The notes: a model not told the origin generated them from the letters alone. A stretch of 64,000 nt of DNA from Pirellulaceae bacterium (GCA_022448315.1 JAKVCA010000018.1:124001-188000), one strand, 5' to 3'; positions 1 through 8,143 are shown, counted from the stretch's first letter. Made by a program: numbers and translations.

Positions 1-28
1 CACGTAACTCGTAAACCAGAACAGATTT

Positions 29-50
29 CCCCTATTCAGGGGTTTATTTT
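29..50 (+). terminator. Small hairpin with T-rich tail in the leader of the acyl carrier protein gene
   Basis: CCCCT (29-33) and AGGGG (38-42) form a 5-bp stem with an ATTC loop, followed by TTTATTTT. This has the form of a weak intrinsic terminator. It may end transcription of a gene left of the window, or act as a leader hairpin for the acyl carrier protein. The short stem keeps confidence low. Confidence 0.4.
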
Positions 51-114
51 CGAGTAACTTAACACGTAACCACACACGCTGGTTTTTGTCAGAAAACATT
101 TGGAGAAGTAACGA

Positions 115-504
115 ATGGCTTACACTCAAGAAGAGGTCTTCGAAAAGGTCAAAGCCGCCTTGATGGACGCACTACAAGTCGATGACGACGAAGTCACGGC
201 CGATGCAACAATGGTTGGTGACTTGGGCGCCGAATCGATCGACTTTTTGGACATTGTCTACAAACTCGAGCGGGCTTTCGATATCGAAATCCCCCGAGAA
301 GAGCTGTTCCCGGATGACATTTTGACCAGCAGTGAACTTGTTCAGGATGGCAAAGTTACTCCCGAAGGCCTTGAGCAGCTGAAGGCGCGAATGCCGTTCG
401 CCGATTTGACGCGGTTCGAAACCAACCCCTTGGTACAGGACTTCGCAAATCTGCTCACCGTATCCGATCTCTGTCGTTACGTTGAAACCAAAGTAAACGG
501 CTAG
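115..504 (+). CDS. Acyl carrier protein, long form
   Basis: Carries acyl chains as thioesters on a phosphopantetheine arm during fatty-acid or polyketide-like synthesis in the cytoplasm. The attachment site is visible as GAESIDFLDI, with Ser41 in the place of the DSL serine. At 129 residues it is longer than the usual 75-85. About 40 extra residues (roughly 67-108) sit between the helix after the serine and the last helix; from memory, such long carriers occur in planctomycetes. A GGAGAAG ribosome site lies 6 bases before the ATG. A dehydratase-like gene and a ketoacyl synthase follow on the same strand, so the three probably serve one acyl pathway. The product is unknown. Confidence 0.9.
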   Translation: MAYTQEEVFEKVKAALMDALQVDDDEVTADATMVGDLGAESIDFLDIVYKLERAFDIEIPREELFPDDILTSSELVQDGKVTPEGLEQLKARMPFADLTRFETNPLVQDFANLLTVSDLCRYVETKVNG

Positions 505-558
505 GCTTGGGAACTTCGTCCTTCACTTCTTTGGTTTTAGTCGAGAATCACCTGTTCC

Positions 559-1107
559 ATGCGCTGGTTTTGGATTGACTGCTTCACCGAGTTCGTGAGT
601 CGGACGCGAGCTACAGCGATTAAGAATGTGACCCTCTCCGAGCCACATGTGGTGGACTACGTCCCGAGTTTTTCGCAGTTGTCACAGTCTCTCGTTGTTG
701 AGGGCATTGCACAGACTGGCGGACTCCTCGTCGGTCAAGCGAAAAATTTTGAGGCTCGAGTGGTGCTTGCCAAACTGGCCAAGGCAAGGTTTTTAAGGCC
801 TGCCTTGCCCGGAGAGACGCTGACCTACAACGTCTCCATCCAAAGTCTGCAACCGGATGGTGCCATTGTTTCTGGGAAGAGCCACATCGGCGACGAGCTT
901 CAGGCAGAAATTGACATCATGTTTGCCTGCCTCGATGACCGATTTCAGGGAGTTGAACTTTTCGAACCCGCTGCCTTTTTGCGCTTGCTTCGGTCGATGA
1001 AAATCTTTGAAGTCGGCGTGAATGAAGATGGGTCAAAAATTGAAGTTCCGCCGCACCTGCTTGAGGCGGAACAGCAGAGCTTCCCGCCCACTCCCGCCCA
1101 CTCCTAG
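559..1107 (+). CDS. FabZ-like hot-dog protein (3-hydroxyacyl-ACP dehydratase family) lacking the usual histidine
   Basis: The pattern around VEGIAQTGG (residues 47-55) matches the FabZ central helix, where a glutamate (here Glu48) is catalytic. Family members normally have the motif GHFPG 14 residues earlier. Aligned without gaps, that stretch here reads DYVPS, putting Tyr34 where the catalytic His should be; His30 lies four residues away. The protein may be a dehydratase with altered chemistry, or a hot-dog protein with a thioesterase or binding role. It is 182 residues, with a C-terminal tail of about 50 residues beyond the FabZ core. It starts 54 bases after the carrier protein gene, so co-transcription is likely. 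Confidence 0.75.
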   Translation: MRWFWIDCFTEFVSRTRATAIKNVTLSEPHVVDYVPSFSQLSQSLVVEGIAQTGGLLVGQAKNFEARVVLAKLAKARFLRPALPGETLTYNVSIQSLQPDGAIVSGKSHIGDELQAEIDIMFACLDDRFQGVELFEPAAFLRLLRSMKIFEVGVNEDGSKIEVPPHLLEAEQQSFPPTPAHS

Positions 1108-1253
1108 ATGAAAGCCTACGATAACAATCGATTCATCAGGACTTTGAAGTGTCCACCGATGAACACTCACCTCGAAACTGACGGGTGGCCGATTTTTAAC
1201 TCCTCACTGCGTCTTTTATTCCCCCTAGTCAACAGAAATAACGAGGGCCTACG

Positions 1254-2540
1254 ATGCGACGCCGAGTTGTGATCACCGGCATTGGGTGCATCAACCCGAT
1301 GGGCAACGACGTGGAAACCATGTGGTCCGGCCTTAAAGAGAGCCAGTCGGGCGTTGGCTACACCAGCATCTTTGACGCCAGTCGATTTCCAACCCGCATC
1401 TCAGCTGAAATCAAAAACTGGGAGTTGTCTGACGCGGGTGAAGATGAGGAGCGGTGGAAGTTTTGCGGTAGACACTCTCGATTTGCGATTGGTGCCGCCA
1501 AACAAGCCGTCGAGGCCTCCGGGTTTCTCGATTCTTTGAAAGATCCCACACGCTTTGGGGTCTATCTTGGAAGCGGTGAAGGCAATCAGGATTTCAACTC
1601 TTTCACACACATGATGACCGCTGCGTTGGGCGAGGACGGAGAACTCGACCTCGTCAAATTCACGGAAGCGGGCCTCTCAACCCTGAACCCTCTCGTCGAA
1701 CTCGAGCAGGAACCGAGTATGCCCGCAAGCCACTTGGCTGGGCTGTTTGATGCTCAAGGGCCGAATGCAAACTGCCTGACCGCCTGTGCGGCAAGCAGTC
1801 AGGCAATTGGTGAGGCGACGGAGATTATTCGGCGCGGAGATGCTGACGTCATGCTTTCGGGCGGAACTCACAGCATGATCCACCCCTTTGGTGTCACTGG
1901 ATTCAACCTCCTGACCGCTTTATCAACGAGCAACGACGAACCGACGAAGGCCTCCCGCCCATTTGATCGACTTCGAGATGGCTTTGTCCTCGGGGAAGGC
2001 AGTGGCATGCTGATCCTTGAAGAACTGGAGTCTGCGAAACAACGGGGCGCGCATATCTATGGTGAAATCATTGGATACGGCTCCACCGCTGACGCCTACC
2101 GCATAACGGACATTCATCCGGAAGGGCGGGGCGCCATCGGCTGTATGAACATGGCGATTGCCGATGCAGGTCTTGCCCCCGAAGCCATCGACTACGTGAA
2201 TGCCCATGGCACCAGCACAACAGTGAATGACAAAGTGGAGTCAAAAGCCTGCCGAGAAGTTTTCGGTGAAAACGCCATGAATGTCCCGGTCTCGAGCACC
2301 AAAAGTATGATGGGACACCTGATTGCTGCCGCGGGCGCTACCGAACTCATCGTCTGCCTGCTGGCCATGCGAGATCGCGTCCTTCCGCCGACCATCAATT
2401 ACGAAAACCCCGACCCACTCTGCGACCTGGACTACATTCCAAATGTTGCACGAGAAGCAGATGTCAAATACGCCCTGAACAACAGCTTTGGCTTCGGGGG
2501 GCAGAACATCACGGTCGTGGCGAGCCGTTTCGACGACTAG
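1254..2540 (+). CDS. Beta-ketoacyl-ACP synthase, FabF (KAS II) type
   Basis: Condenses malonyl-ACP with an acyl chain, extending it by two carbons. The full Cys-His-His triad is present: Cys178 in TACAASS, His318 in NAHGTS and His355 in SMMGHLIAAAG. The C-terminal GFGGQN loop is also conserved. Its 428 residues are close to the family norm of about 410-430. It lies 147 bases after the dehydratase-like gene and is followed by a strong terminator, so it ends the acyl operon. Being paired with a dedicated carrier protein and an atypical dehydratase, it is more likely a pathway-specific synthase than the housekeeping FabF; I infer this from context only. Confidence 0.9.
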   Translation: MRRRVVITGIGCINPMGNDVETMWSGLKESQSGVGYTSIFDASRFPTRISAEIKNWELSDAGEDEERWKFCGRHSRFAIGAAKQAVEASGFLDSLKDPTRFGVYLGSGEGNQDFNSFTHMMTAALGEDGELDLVKFTEAGLSTLNPLVELEQEPSMPASHLAGLFDAQGPNANCLTACAASSQAIGEATEIIRRGDADVMLSGGTHSMIHPFGVTGFNLLTALSTSNDEPTKASRPFDRLRDGFVLGEGSGMLILEELESAKQRGAHIYGEIIGYGSTADAYRITDIHPEGRGAIGCMNMAIADAGLAPEAIDYVNAHGTSTTVNDKVESKACREVFGENAMNVPVSSTKSMMGHLIAAAGATELIVCLLAMRDRVLPPTINYENPDPLCDLDYIPNVAREADVKYALNNSFGFGGQNITVVASRFDD

Positions 2541-2590
2541 GACGACGGACCGCCCGGGTGCAGACCAACGCGACAAACTGATTCAAGAAA

Positions 2591-2629
2591 AGATTGAGGC
2601 CATCCCTTTGGAATGGCCTCAATCTTTTT
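2591..2629. terminator. Strong intrinsic terminator between convergent genes
   Basis: AGATTGAGGCCAT (2591-2603) pairs perfectly with ATGGCCTCAATCT (2613-2625), followed by five Ts. On the other strand the stem is followed by a run of Ts as well (AAGAAAAG at 2584-2591). It can serve both the ketoacyl synthase gene on the plus strand and the lipoprotein gene on the minus strand. Confidence 0.9.
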
Positions 2630-2669
2630 GTCTTGACGCTGACCTCTCTCGGTCACATAGGTGTCACAT

Positions 2670-3005
2670 TTAGCGACCGATGGAAGGCGGATTACTATCG
2701 AGGAAGTCGCGCGGGGCGCGTGTCGTATAGTAAGGATAGCCAACGGTTGGCGGCATCGTACCCATTCCGGCTCGCCCGAGCATGTGAGCCCCTCGGCCAC
2801 CAAGCAGACCGCATCGCAGAGGACCACAACCGCCTCGCAGAGGACCACAACCGCAATCGGATTGTGCAGTGGAAGAACATTCGTCAGTGACGCAGGCGGC
2901 GCCACGATGCACGGTAATCGTGTGACATCCGGTGAAGCCAAAGCTCAGTATGGCCATGGCTACCGTTAATAAAACTGCGGATCGCATGAGGGATATCCTT
3001 CCCAT
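2670..3005 (-). CDS. Small planctomycete-type lipoprotein, cysteine- and glycine-rich
   Basis: A 111-residue protein with a hydrophobic export signal and a lipobox ending FTGC, so Cys27 is the likely lipidation site. The middle holds two copies of a 7-residue unit (GCGPLRG/GCGPLRC). The C-terminal part, GYPYYTTRAPRDFLDSNPPSIG, resembles a tail that I associate with short secreted planctomycete proteins. The function is unknown. Met7 is an alternative start that keeps the full signal. It converges on the ketoacyl synthase gene across a shared terminator. Confidence 0.75.
   Translation of the reverse strand: MGRISLMRSAVLLTVAMAILSFGFTGCHTITVHRGAACVTDECSSTAQSDCGCGPLRGGCGPLRCGLLGGRGAHMLGRAGMGTMPPTVGYPYYTTRAPRDFLDSNPPSIGR
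2814..2854 (-). repeat. Two tandem copies of a 21-base unit inside the lipoprotein gene
   Basis: TCGCAGAGGACCACAACCGC at 2814-2833 recurs at 2835-2854, a period of 21 bases that keeps the reading frame. It encodes the repeated GCGPLR block. The identity of the copies suggests a recent duplication or slippage event. Confidence 0.85.
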
Positions 3006-3460
3006 TGAGTGCTGGGCCAGATTTGCACAGCTAACGGCGTTTGACCCCCCTGTCCGTTAACCGAACCGATTGAGACAACTCCACATGCCATCAATCGATC
3101 CCACCTTCGCGTTTTATGAGACCCCTCGACCACCCGATCATCGACGATCGTGTGGTCCTTGCAACCTGAACAGGTTGTGGAGCCATTCAAAGTCACCCGA
3201 GGGAGTTTGTCTCCAGGAACGAGCTGGAGGTTGCCAATCTCAACGACTCACTCGTAGCTTCTTTTTTGGTCATCACCGAGTCAAGATTCACCTTGGAATC
3301 AGACTCACGTCAGTCGGTGCGTGCCGAAAGATGTCCAATTCGCGCACCTCAGACCGATGTGATATGTTGTTCATCGGCGACAGTGGCAAGAAAAATTAAA
3401 TGAATCGGGATAATCGACAATAGACGTATTTGCCACGTTCTGCGGAGATCCAAAAAAACC
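3006..3460. other. Intergenic region of 455 bases with paired hairpins
   Basis: This lies between two divergent small genes and should hold both promoters; I could not pick a convincing one. Two adjacent hairpins are visible. In 3129-3156, ACCAC/GTGGT and CGATC/GATCG are stacked around a 1x1 mismatch. In 3162-3177, CAACCT pairs with AGGTTG around GAAC. Neither has a T-tract, so they are not intrinsic terminators. TAACGG (3032-3037) also pairs with CCGTTA (3054-3059). The open frames here look like chance frames. Confidence 0.5.
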
Positions 3461-3736
3461 ATGCCTCAACCCCACAAACCCCAGAGGCCCAAGTCTAATC
3501 GCCTCAAGTTTCGGTTCGGGATCGCCGCCATGCTCACGGTCATGCTGGTGACTACCGTTGCAGCAAGCGGCGGCTCCTACCTGTGGTCTGCCGCGCAGGG
3601 CAAACGAATCGGCCTCATGGTTTTCTTCCCATTCGTGCTCATCGTGCCGTTCGCCCTGATGATCTTTGTCTCTTGGTTCAAGCGATACTTGGATAATGAC
3701 TCCGACAATGATGATCGCCCCCAATATTTGGGGTAA
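3461..3736 (+). CDS. Small membrane protein with two transmembrane segments
   Basis: A 91-residue protein with a basic, proline-rich start (HKPQRPKSNRLKF), a first membrane segment at about 19-38 and a second at about 50-70. It ends in an acidic tail (DNDSDNDD). The phrase KFRFGIAAMLTVMLV resembles the start of other short planctomycete membrane proteins I recall. By the positive-inside rule both ends are probably cytoplasmic. No enzymatic motif is visible and the role is unknown. The opposite-strand frame over the same bases has low-complexity His/Glu content and is taken as its shadow. Confidence 0.65.
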   Translation: MPQPHKPQRPKSNRLKFRFGIAAMLTVMLVTTVAASGGSYLWSAAQGKRIGLMVFFPFVLIVPFALMIFVSWFKRYLDNDSDNDDRPQYLG

Positions 3737-3976
3737 CCGCCCAAATGACGAGCACCACAAGGTGATTGGCACAGAAAGTGCTGTTTATGTGCCAGTGATC
3801 TGAGATGTCCCGATTGGGACACAATGGCTCATGGCGAGCCTACAGTTCAGGCGTCTCCCTTTTCGCTGCATATCGAGAGAAGAGACTTCCGTGCAAAACG
3901 CCGGTTTTTTCTCAGTTCTCATCCATACGAGAAAGGCGCAACTGTGAGAGCCGGGGCGAAGCGCTTCGGAACCACC

Positions 3977-4030
3977 AGGCGAACGATACTTGGGATCCGG
4001 AACCCCGATGTATCGTTCGCCTGTTTTATT
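3977..4030 (+). terminator. Terminator-like hairpin with 13-bp stem
   Basis: AGGCGAACGATAC (3977-3989) pairs perfectly with GTATCGTTCGCCT (4010-4022) around a 20-base loop, followed by GTTTTATT. It lies 240 bases beyond the small membrane protein gene. It may be the end of that transcript, or the end of an unannotated small RNA together with the palindrome at 3957-3968. Confidence 0.65.
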
Positions 4031-4182
4031 TTGTGTGTATTAAAATAGCACAGTGTATTAAAAAAACACACTCGCGATCTTAGTCGTACTTCTGCCGAAC
4101 GACTGATTTTCTTTATTTTTTAATTCTAGTTTCGGTCATTGGTCCCAGAAAGCCGATGCGGGACGATGCAAATTGGCTAGAA

Positions 4183-4212
4183 TGGGGAGTAAATTCTTAA
4201 CTTTGGGGAGTA
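4183..4212. promoter_or_regulatory. Direct repeat TGGGGAGTA, two copies 21 bases apart
   Basis: TGGGGAGTA occurs at 4183-4191 and 4204-4212. The 21-base spacing is two turns of the helix, as in tandem activator or repressor sites. It lies about 110 bases before the DUF1549 gene, which starts the sigma-factor cluster. That it is a binding site is inference. Confidence 0.35.
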
Positions 4213-4318
4213 CTTAGGTACCGACATCCGTTACCTTCACTGGACTCGCAAAGGCCTGCTGTATCGCCGACGAACTTAAGCGAATGGTCGTCGCAAGGTC
4301 GAAAAAATCAATTGAGGC

Positions 4319-6004
4319 ATGACGCAAATGATCAATCGACGGTATTTTTCCTTGACCCTTCTATTGCTCGCGGTCATTTCTGGAATGGCGGTTGGCCAAC
4401 GGAAAATCAACACCAAAGTTCAACAGCCTCAAGTCAATGAAATCAATCGGCAGATTCGAGTGGTTTGGGATGACTACGGATTGAAACCTGCGGAACCCGC
4501 GAGTGAAGGTGAGTGGTGCCGGCGGCTATATCTTGATCTGCTAGGTCGCATCCCCTCAGTGGAAGAACTCAAAGAATTTACTTCCTCAAAGTCTCGAAAC
4601 AAGCGGGAGGAACTCGTCAACAAGTTGCTTTATGACGAGACCTATGTGGAAGAGTATGCTCGGAACTGGACGACGATTTGGACGAACATCTTGATCGGCC
4701 GTACCGGTGGTAACGACAACAACTCCATGATCAGTCGCGAAGGGATGCAGAAGTATCTCCGCGATACCTTTGCCCGAAACAAGCCTTACGATCGCATGGT
4801 GCACGAATTAGTTGCCGCCGAAGGCAATACCGAACCAGGCACTGAAAACTTCAACGGTGCGGCCAATTTTCTGATCGACAAGGTCAATGAAGAACAGGCG
4901 TCTCAGGCGACCGCTTCTGTCTCACAGATTTTCATGGGACTTCAGGTTCAGTGCACGCAGTGTCACAACCACCCATTCAATGAATGGCGTCAACAAAAAT
5001 ACTGGGAAATGAATGCCTTCTTTCGCCAGGCCAATGCACGGCGAGTCGGTAACCGCCGCGATCAAAGCGGAATGGGCTCCATCTTGGGCGATCGAGACTT
5101 TCGAGGTGAAGGGGCTCGACCCGATGTCACGCAAGCGGTCGTTTACTACGAAGAACGTAGTGGCTACAGCCGCACCGCCTTCCCCGTGTTTGTCGATGGG
5201 ACTGCCATTGCTCGAGATGGACGAGTCAAAGAGGTCAACCGCCGTGAGGAACTGGCCAATCTGATCACGCAATCGGAATACATGGACAAAGCAGCGGTCA
5301 ACCGTTTATGGGGACACTTTCTCGGGTATGGGTTCACCAAGCCGATTGATGATCTGGGACCGCACAACAATCCCTCGCACCCTGGATTGCTTGAGTATCT
5401 GGGAAGTGAGTTCCGTAAATCTTCGTATAACACTAAAGATCTCATCTCTTGGATTGTTCTCAGTGAAGCTTATGCTCTGAGCAGCAAGATCACATCGGTC
5501 AATTCATCGGATGACCCTGCTTTGGGAGAGTCGCCCAAGTTTTCTCACTTCTATCTGCGGCAAATGCGGGCTGAAGAACTTTACGAATCGCTGGTGGTCG
5601 CCACTCAAGCCGCCGGGAATCGAGGATCTTATGAAGAACAGGAGCAACTGAAGAATCGCTGGCTTCAGCAGTTCACCTCCGCTTTCGGGACTGATGAAGG
5701 CGATGAAACCACCACCTTCAACGGGACAATTCCTCAAATCCTGATGATGTTCAACGGAGATTTGATCAAGCGTGCGACGGGTGAACAACCGGGAGGATTT
5801 CTGGATCAGATCGCAAAGACCCCCATGCCCGGCAATAAGAAAATTGAATACCTGTACATGTCGGCACTGGCGCGGCGGCCCACGAAAGATGAGCTGGAAC
5901 TCGCTCAGGTTTTCCTGAACCTGCACGAGCAAGATTCCACCGCGGCTTTGTCCGATGTATGGTGGCTGGTTCTTAACTCAAGCGAATTTATTTTCAACCA
6001 TTAG
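4319..6004 (+). CDS. Secreted DUF1549/DUF1553 family protein
   Basis: A 561-residue exported protein of a family expanded in planctomycetes and often paired with DUF1501 proteins. A signal peptide (about 1-26) precedes the DUF1549 region, which contains CTQCHNHPF at 212-220, a CxxCH pattern of the c-type heme kind. The DUF1553 region fills the rest and ends in DVWWLVLNSSEF. Biochemical function is not established; surface or periplasmic binding of a polymer is one idea. The first ATG has GAGG only one base before it. The ATG at 4328 has it at 10 bases and may be the real start. The DUF1501 gene follows after 147 bases. Confidence 0.88.
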   Translation: MTQMINRRYFSLTLLLLAVISGMAVGQRKINTKVQQPQVNEINRQIRVVWDDYGLKPAEPASEGEWCRRLYLDLLGRIPSVEELKEFTSSKSRNKREELVNKLLYDETYVEEYARNWTTIWTNILIGRTGGNDNNSMISREGMQKYLRDTFARNKPYDRMVHELVAAEGNTEPGTENFNGAANFLIDKVNEEQASQATASVSQIFMGLQVQCTQCHNHPFNEWRQQKYWEMNAFFRQANARRVGNRRDQSGMGSILGDRDFRGEGARPDVTQAVVYYEERSGYSRTAFPVFVDGTAIARDGRVKEVNRREELANLITQSEYMDKAAVNRLWGHFLGYGFTKPIDDLGPHNNPSHPGLLEYLGSEFRKSSYNTKDLISWIVLSEAYALSSKITSVNSSDDPALGESPKFSHFYLRQMRAEELYESLVVATQAAGNRGSYEEQEQLKNRWLQQFTSAFGTDEGDETTTFNGTIPQILMMFNGDLIKRATGEQPGGFLDQIAKTPMPGNKKIEYLYMSALARRPTKDELELAQVFLNLHEQDSTAALSDVWWLVLNSSEFIFNH

Positions 6005-6151
6005 AGGGCAACATCTGTAGTGCCATCAGGCTGAAGATCGACCCCTTATTTTTACAACCAATACGTGATTTTGTTTCGTCCATCTGAATTTGAAAATCGA
6101 CAGCCTTTGTCGATCAGTTGAACGCAACCCAACTTATGCGGGAGCTCGATA

Positions 6152-7420
6152 ATGAATCTTTCCACTCCTAACGGCATGTCGCGTCGGCATTTCATGCGAC
6201 ACTTGGCGGGCGCATCCGCGCTGTCTGGATCTGCGTTGGCAATGGGACACACCTTGCGTTCAAACGCTGCCGAGCTTGCACAAAATCGGAAGAGTGCCAT
6301 TCTTCTTTGGATGGGAGGCGGGCCTTCCACCATGGATATCTGGGATTTGAAAACCGGACACCGTAATGGTGGTGAATTTCGTCCCATCTCAACCAGTGGT
6401 GACGTGCAAATTTCAGAACATATGCCGAAGTTCGCTCGACACATGGACAAGATGGCGGTTGTTCGCTCGATGAGCACTCGTGAAGCCGATCACGGACGCG
6501 GTCGCTACTACATGCATACTGGCTATGTTCCGAGCCAGAACATCGAACACCCAAGTTACGGCTCGGTGATCGCTCACGAACTCAGCGAACAGCGACCTGA
6601 ACTGGAAATTCCCCCATTCGTATCTGTCGGAGGCGACAGCGTTGGGCCAGGTTTTCTTGGCATGGCATGGTCCCCCTTTTCCGTAAGCAGCAATGGTCAA
6701 GTTCGAAACTTGAACCTCAACATGGACGTCAATCGACTGAGTGCTCGCCGACTCGCACTCATGCAACTCGAAAAGAAGTACATGGATGATCAGAATCGAG
6801 GTCTTGCTGTCAAAGAGCACATGGATGTGATCGATAAGACATTCAAACTGATGACCAGTCAGCAGATGTCTGCCTTCAAAATTGATCAGGAATCCGAAGC
6901 AGTTCGGGAGCGTTATGGCCAAAACGGATTTGGTAATGGTTGCTTGATGGCCCGTCGACTTGTTGAGACCGGCGTGCCTTTCATTGAAGTCAGCTTGGGT
7001 GGATGGGACAACCATCAGAATATTTTCCCAACCCTCCGCGACAAACTTCCCGTCATGGACCAGGCCATGAGTGCTCTGGTTGAAGATCTTGAACAGCGAG
7101 GACTCCTGCAAGATACGGCCATCATCTGGATGGGCGAATTCAGCCGGACGCCAAATATCAATGGCAATGCGGGACGTGATCACTGGGCGCGGAGCTGGAG
7201 CACGGTCGTCGGTGGCGCTGGCATCAACGGCGGTATCTCCGTCGGTGAGACCAGCCCGGATGGTACTCAGGTGATCACAGAACCTTACACCTCCGAAGAT
7301 CTGATGGCCTCGGTATGCCACGCCCTCGGTATTTCTTTGGAAACCACATTCACCAGTCGAAGTGGCCGACCGATGAAGATTGCCAACAGCGGTCGAATGA
7401 TCAAGGAACTTTTTGCGTAA
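6152..7420 (+). CDS. Tat-exported DUF1501 family protein
   Basis: A 422-residue protein with a twin-arginine signal (SRRHFM at 10-15, then a hydrophobic stretch). DUF1501 proteins are distantly related to the sulfatase/alkaline phosphatase fold. Seen here are LLWMGGGPSTMDIWDLK near the start and the later blocks IEVSLGGWDNHQN, WMGEFSRTP and GRDHWARSWS, all typical of the family. Tat export suggests that it folds, perhaps with a metal, before secretion. It stands between a DUF1549/DUF1553 gene and an ECF sigma factor, and a strong terminator follows. DUF1501-DUF1549 pairs are usual in planctomycetes. The substrate is unknown. Confidence 0.9.
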   Translation: MNLSTPNGMSRRHFMRHLAGASALSGSALAMGHTLRSNAAELAQNRKSAILLWMGGGPSTMDIWDLKTGHRNGGEFRPISTSGDVQISEHMPKFARHMDKMAVVRSMSTREADHGRGRYYMHTGYVPSQNIEHPSYGSVIAHELSEQRPELEIPPFVSVGGDSVGPGFLGMAWSPFSVSSNGQVRNLNLNMDVNRLSARRLALMQLEKKYMDDQNRGLAVKEHMDVIDKTFKLMTSQQMSAFKIDQESEAVRERYGQNGFGNGCLMARRLVETGVPFIEVSLGGWDNHQNIFPTLRDKLPVMDQAMSALVEDLEQRGLLQDTAIIWMGEFSRTPNINGNAGRDHWARSWSTVVGGAGINGGISVGETSPDGTQVITEPYTSEDLMASVCHALGISLETTFTSRSGRPMKIANSGRMIKELFA

Positions 7421-7452
7421 GCGATAACGGCTTCGTCCCCTAAACTTTCAAG

Positions 7453-7487
7453 GAAAGGGCTGTGACGTGTCACGGCCCTTTCTTTTT
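7453..7487 (+). terminator. Intrinsic terminator after the DUF1501 gene
   Basis: GAAAGGGC (7453-7460) pairs with GCCCTTTC (7475-7482) and GTGAC (7462-7466) with GTCAC (7469-7473), joined by a T-G pair. The stem is followed by five Ts. It separates the DUF1549/DUF1501 transcript from the sigma factor gene. Confidence 0.9.
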
Positions 7488-7615
7488 GAAAAGTCTGGGG
7501 CCAAAGGGACATTCAGAATTCGGACTCACACGCATCCCCTCATGGATGGCTTATTTTTGAGTACTTTTTGGAAGAATCTCGTTATCTGCTCAACGCTGGG
7601 TTTCAAGTGACTTCG

Positions 7616-8143
7616 ATGGATGAACTGACGACTCAAAACTCGATGGGTGTCGATGCGGCGTTCCTGATCGAAAAGTATCAGGCAGGTCTTTGGAGATACC
7701 TCAGGAGTTTAGGTGCCAGTCCGGATCTCGCGGATGATCTGACCCAGGCGACGTTTCTCGCGGTTCTCAAGAGTCGCTTTGTTCATGAAGCGTGGCCCAA
7801 AACATGGTCATTCCTCCGAAGGGTGGCCTACAACCTCTATATCGATGAGCATAGACGCCGCGGCCGGGTGGAAATTATTCCTCTGGTAGAAGAGCGTGAT
7901 CAGAGATGGAGTGAATGGGCGGGCAATGATGGACCAGATGACCAGATGCTGGCCGCCCTAAAAGATTGCACGGGGAACCTGTCAGATCGTGCTCAGCGGG
8001 CTTTACAGCTGCGCTATCGAGATCAGGCAACTCGCGAGCAAATCGCCACAGATCTGGACTTGTCACCCCACGGTGCCAAAAACCTACTTCAGCGAGCAAA
8101 GCAGAGGCTTCGCGATTGTTTGAAGCGAAAACTTAATGACTAA
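7616..8143 (+). CDS. ECF-type RNA polymerase sigma factor
   Basis: Directs RNA polymerase to a set of promoters. Region 2 is seen in LIEKYQAGLWRYLRSLG and DLADDLTQATF; region 4 is the C-terminal helix-turn-helix with LSDRAQRALQLRY and SPHGAKNLLQRAKQRL. There is no region 3, as in ECF sigmas. From the ATG at 7616 the protein has 175 residues. A frame-extending TTG at 7568 would add 16 residues that do not look like sigma sequence. It overlaps the next gene by 8 bases. That gene has a membrane segment after a short cytoplasmic head, the layout of a sigma/anti-sigma pair. The target promoters are unknown; the flanking DUF1549/DUF1501 genes are the obvious candidates. Confidence 0.9.
   Translation: MDELTTQNSMGVDAAFLIEKYQAGLWRYLRSLGASPDLADDLTQATFLAVLKSRFVHEAWPKTWSFLRRVAYNLYIDEHRRRGRVEIIPLVEERDQRWSEWAGNDGPDDQMLAALKDCTGNLSDRAQRALQLRYRDQATREQIATDLDLSPHGAKNLLQRAKQRLRDCLKRKLND

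Larger units (their letters stand above)
3737..4318. other. Intergenic region of 582 bases with a terminator-like RNA and a spaced direct repeat
   Basis: No gene is supported here. The visible content is a 12-base palindrome CGAAGCGCTTCG (3957-3968), a terminator-like hairpin (3977-4030), an AT-rich stretch with GTGTATTAAAA twice (about 4034-4064), and a 9-base direct repeat at 4183 and 4204. The right part must carry the promoter of the DUF1549 gene. Confidence 0.5.

Noticed and set aside
3070-3399. 109-residue plus-strand frame in the gap before the small membrane protein
   Set aside because: It has no ribosome site, signal peptide or family likeness, and its composition is that of translated non-coding sequence.
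6413-7321. 302-residue minus-strand frame
   Set aside because: It lies wholly within the DUF1501 gene on the other strand, and only the plus-strand frame shows family motifs.
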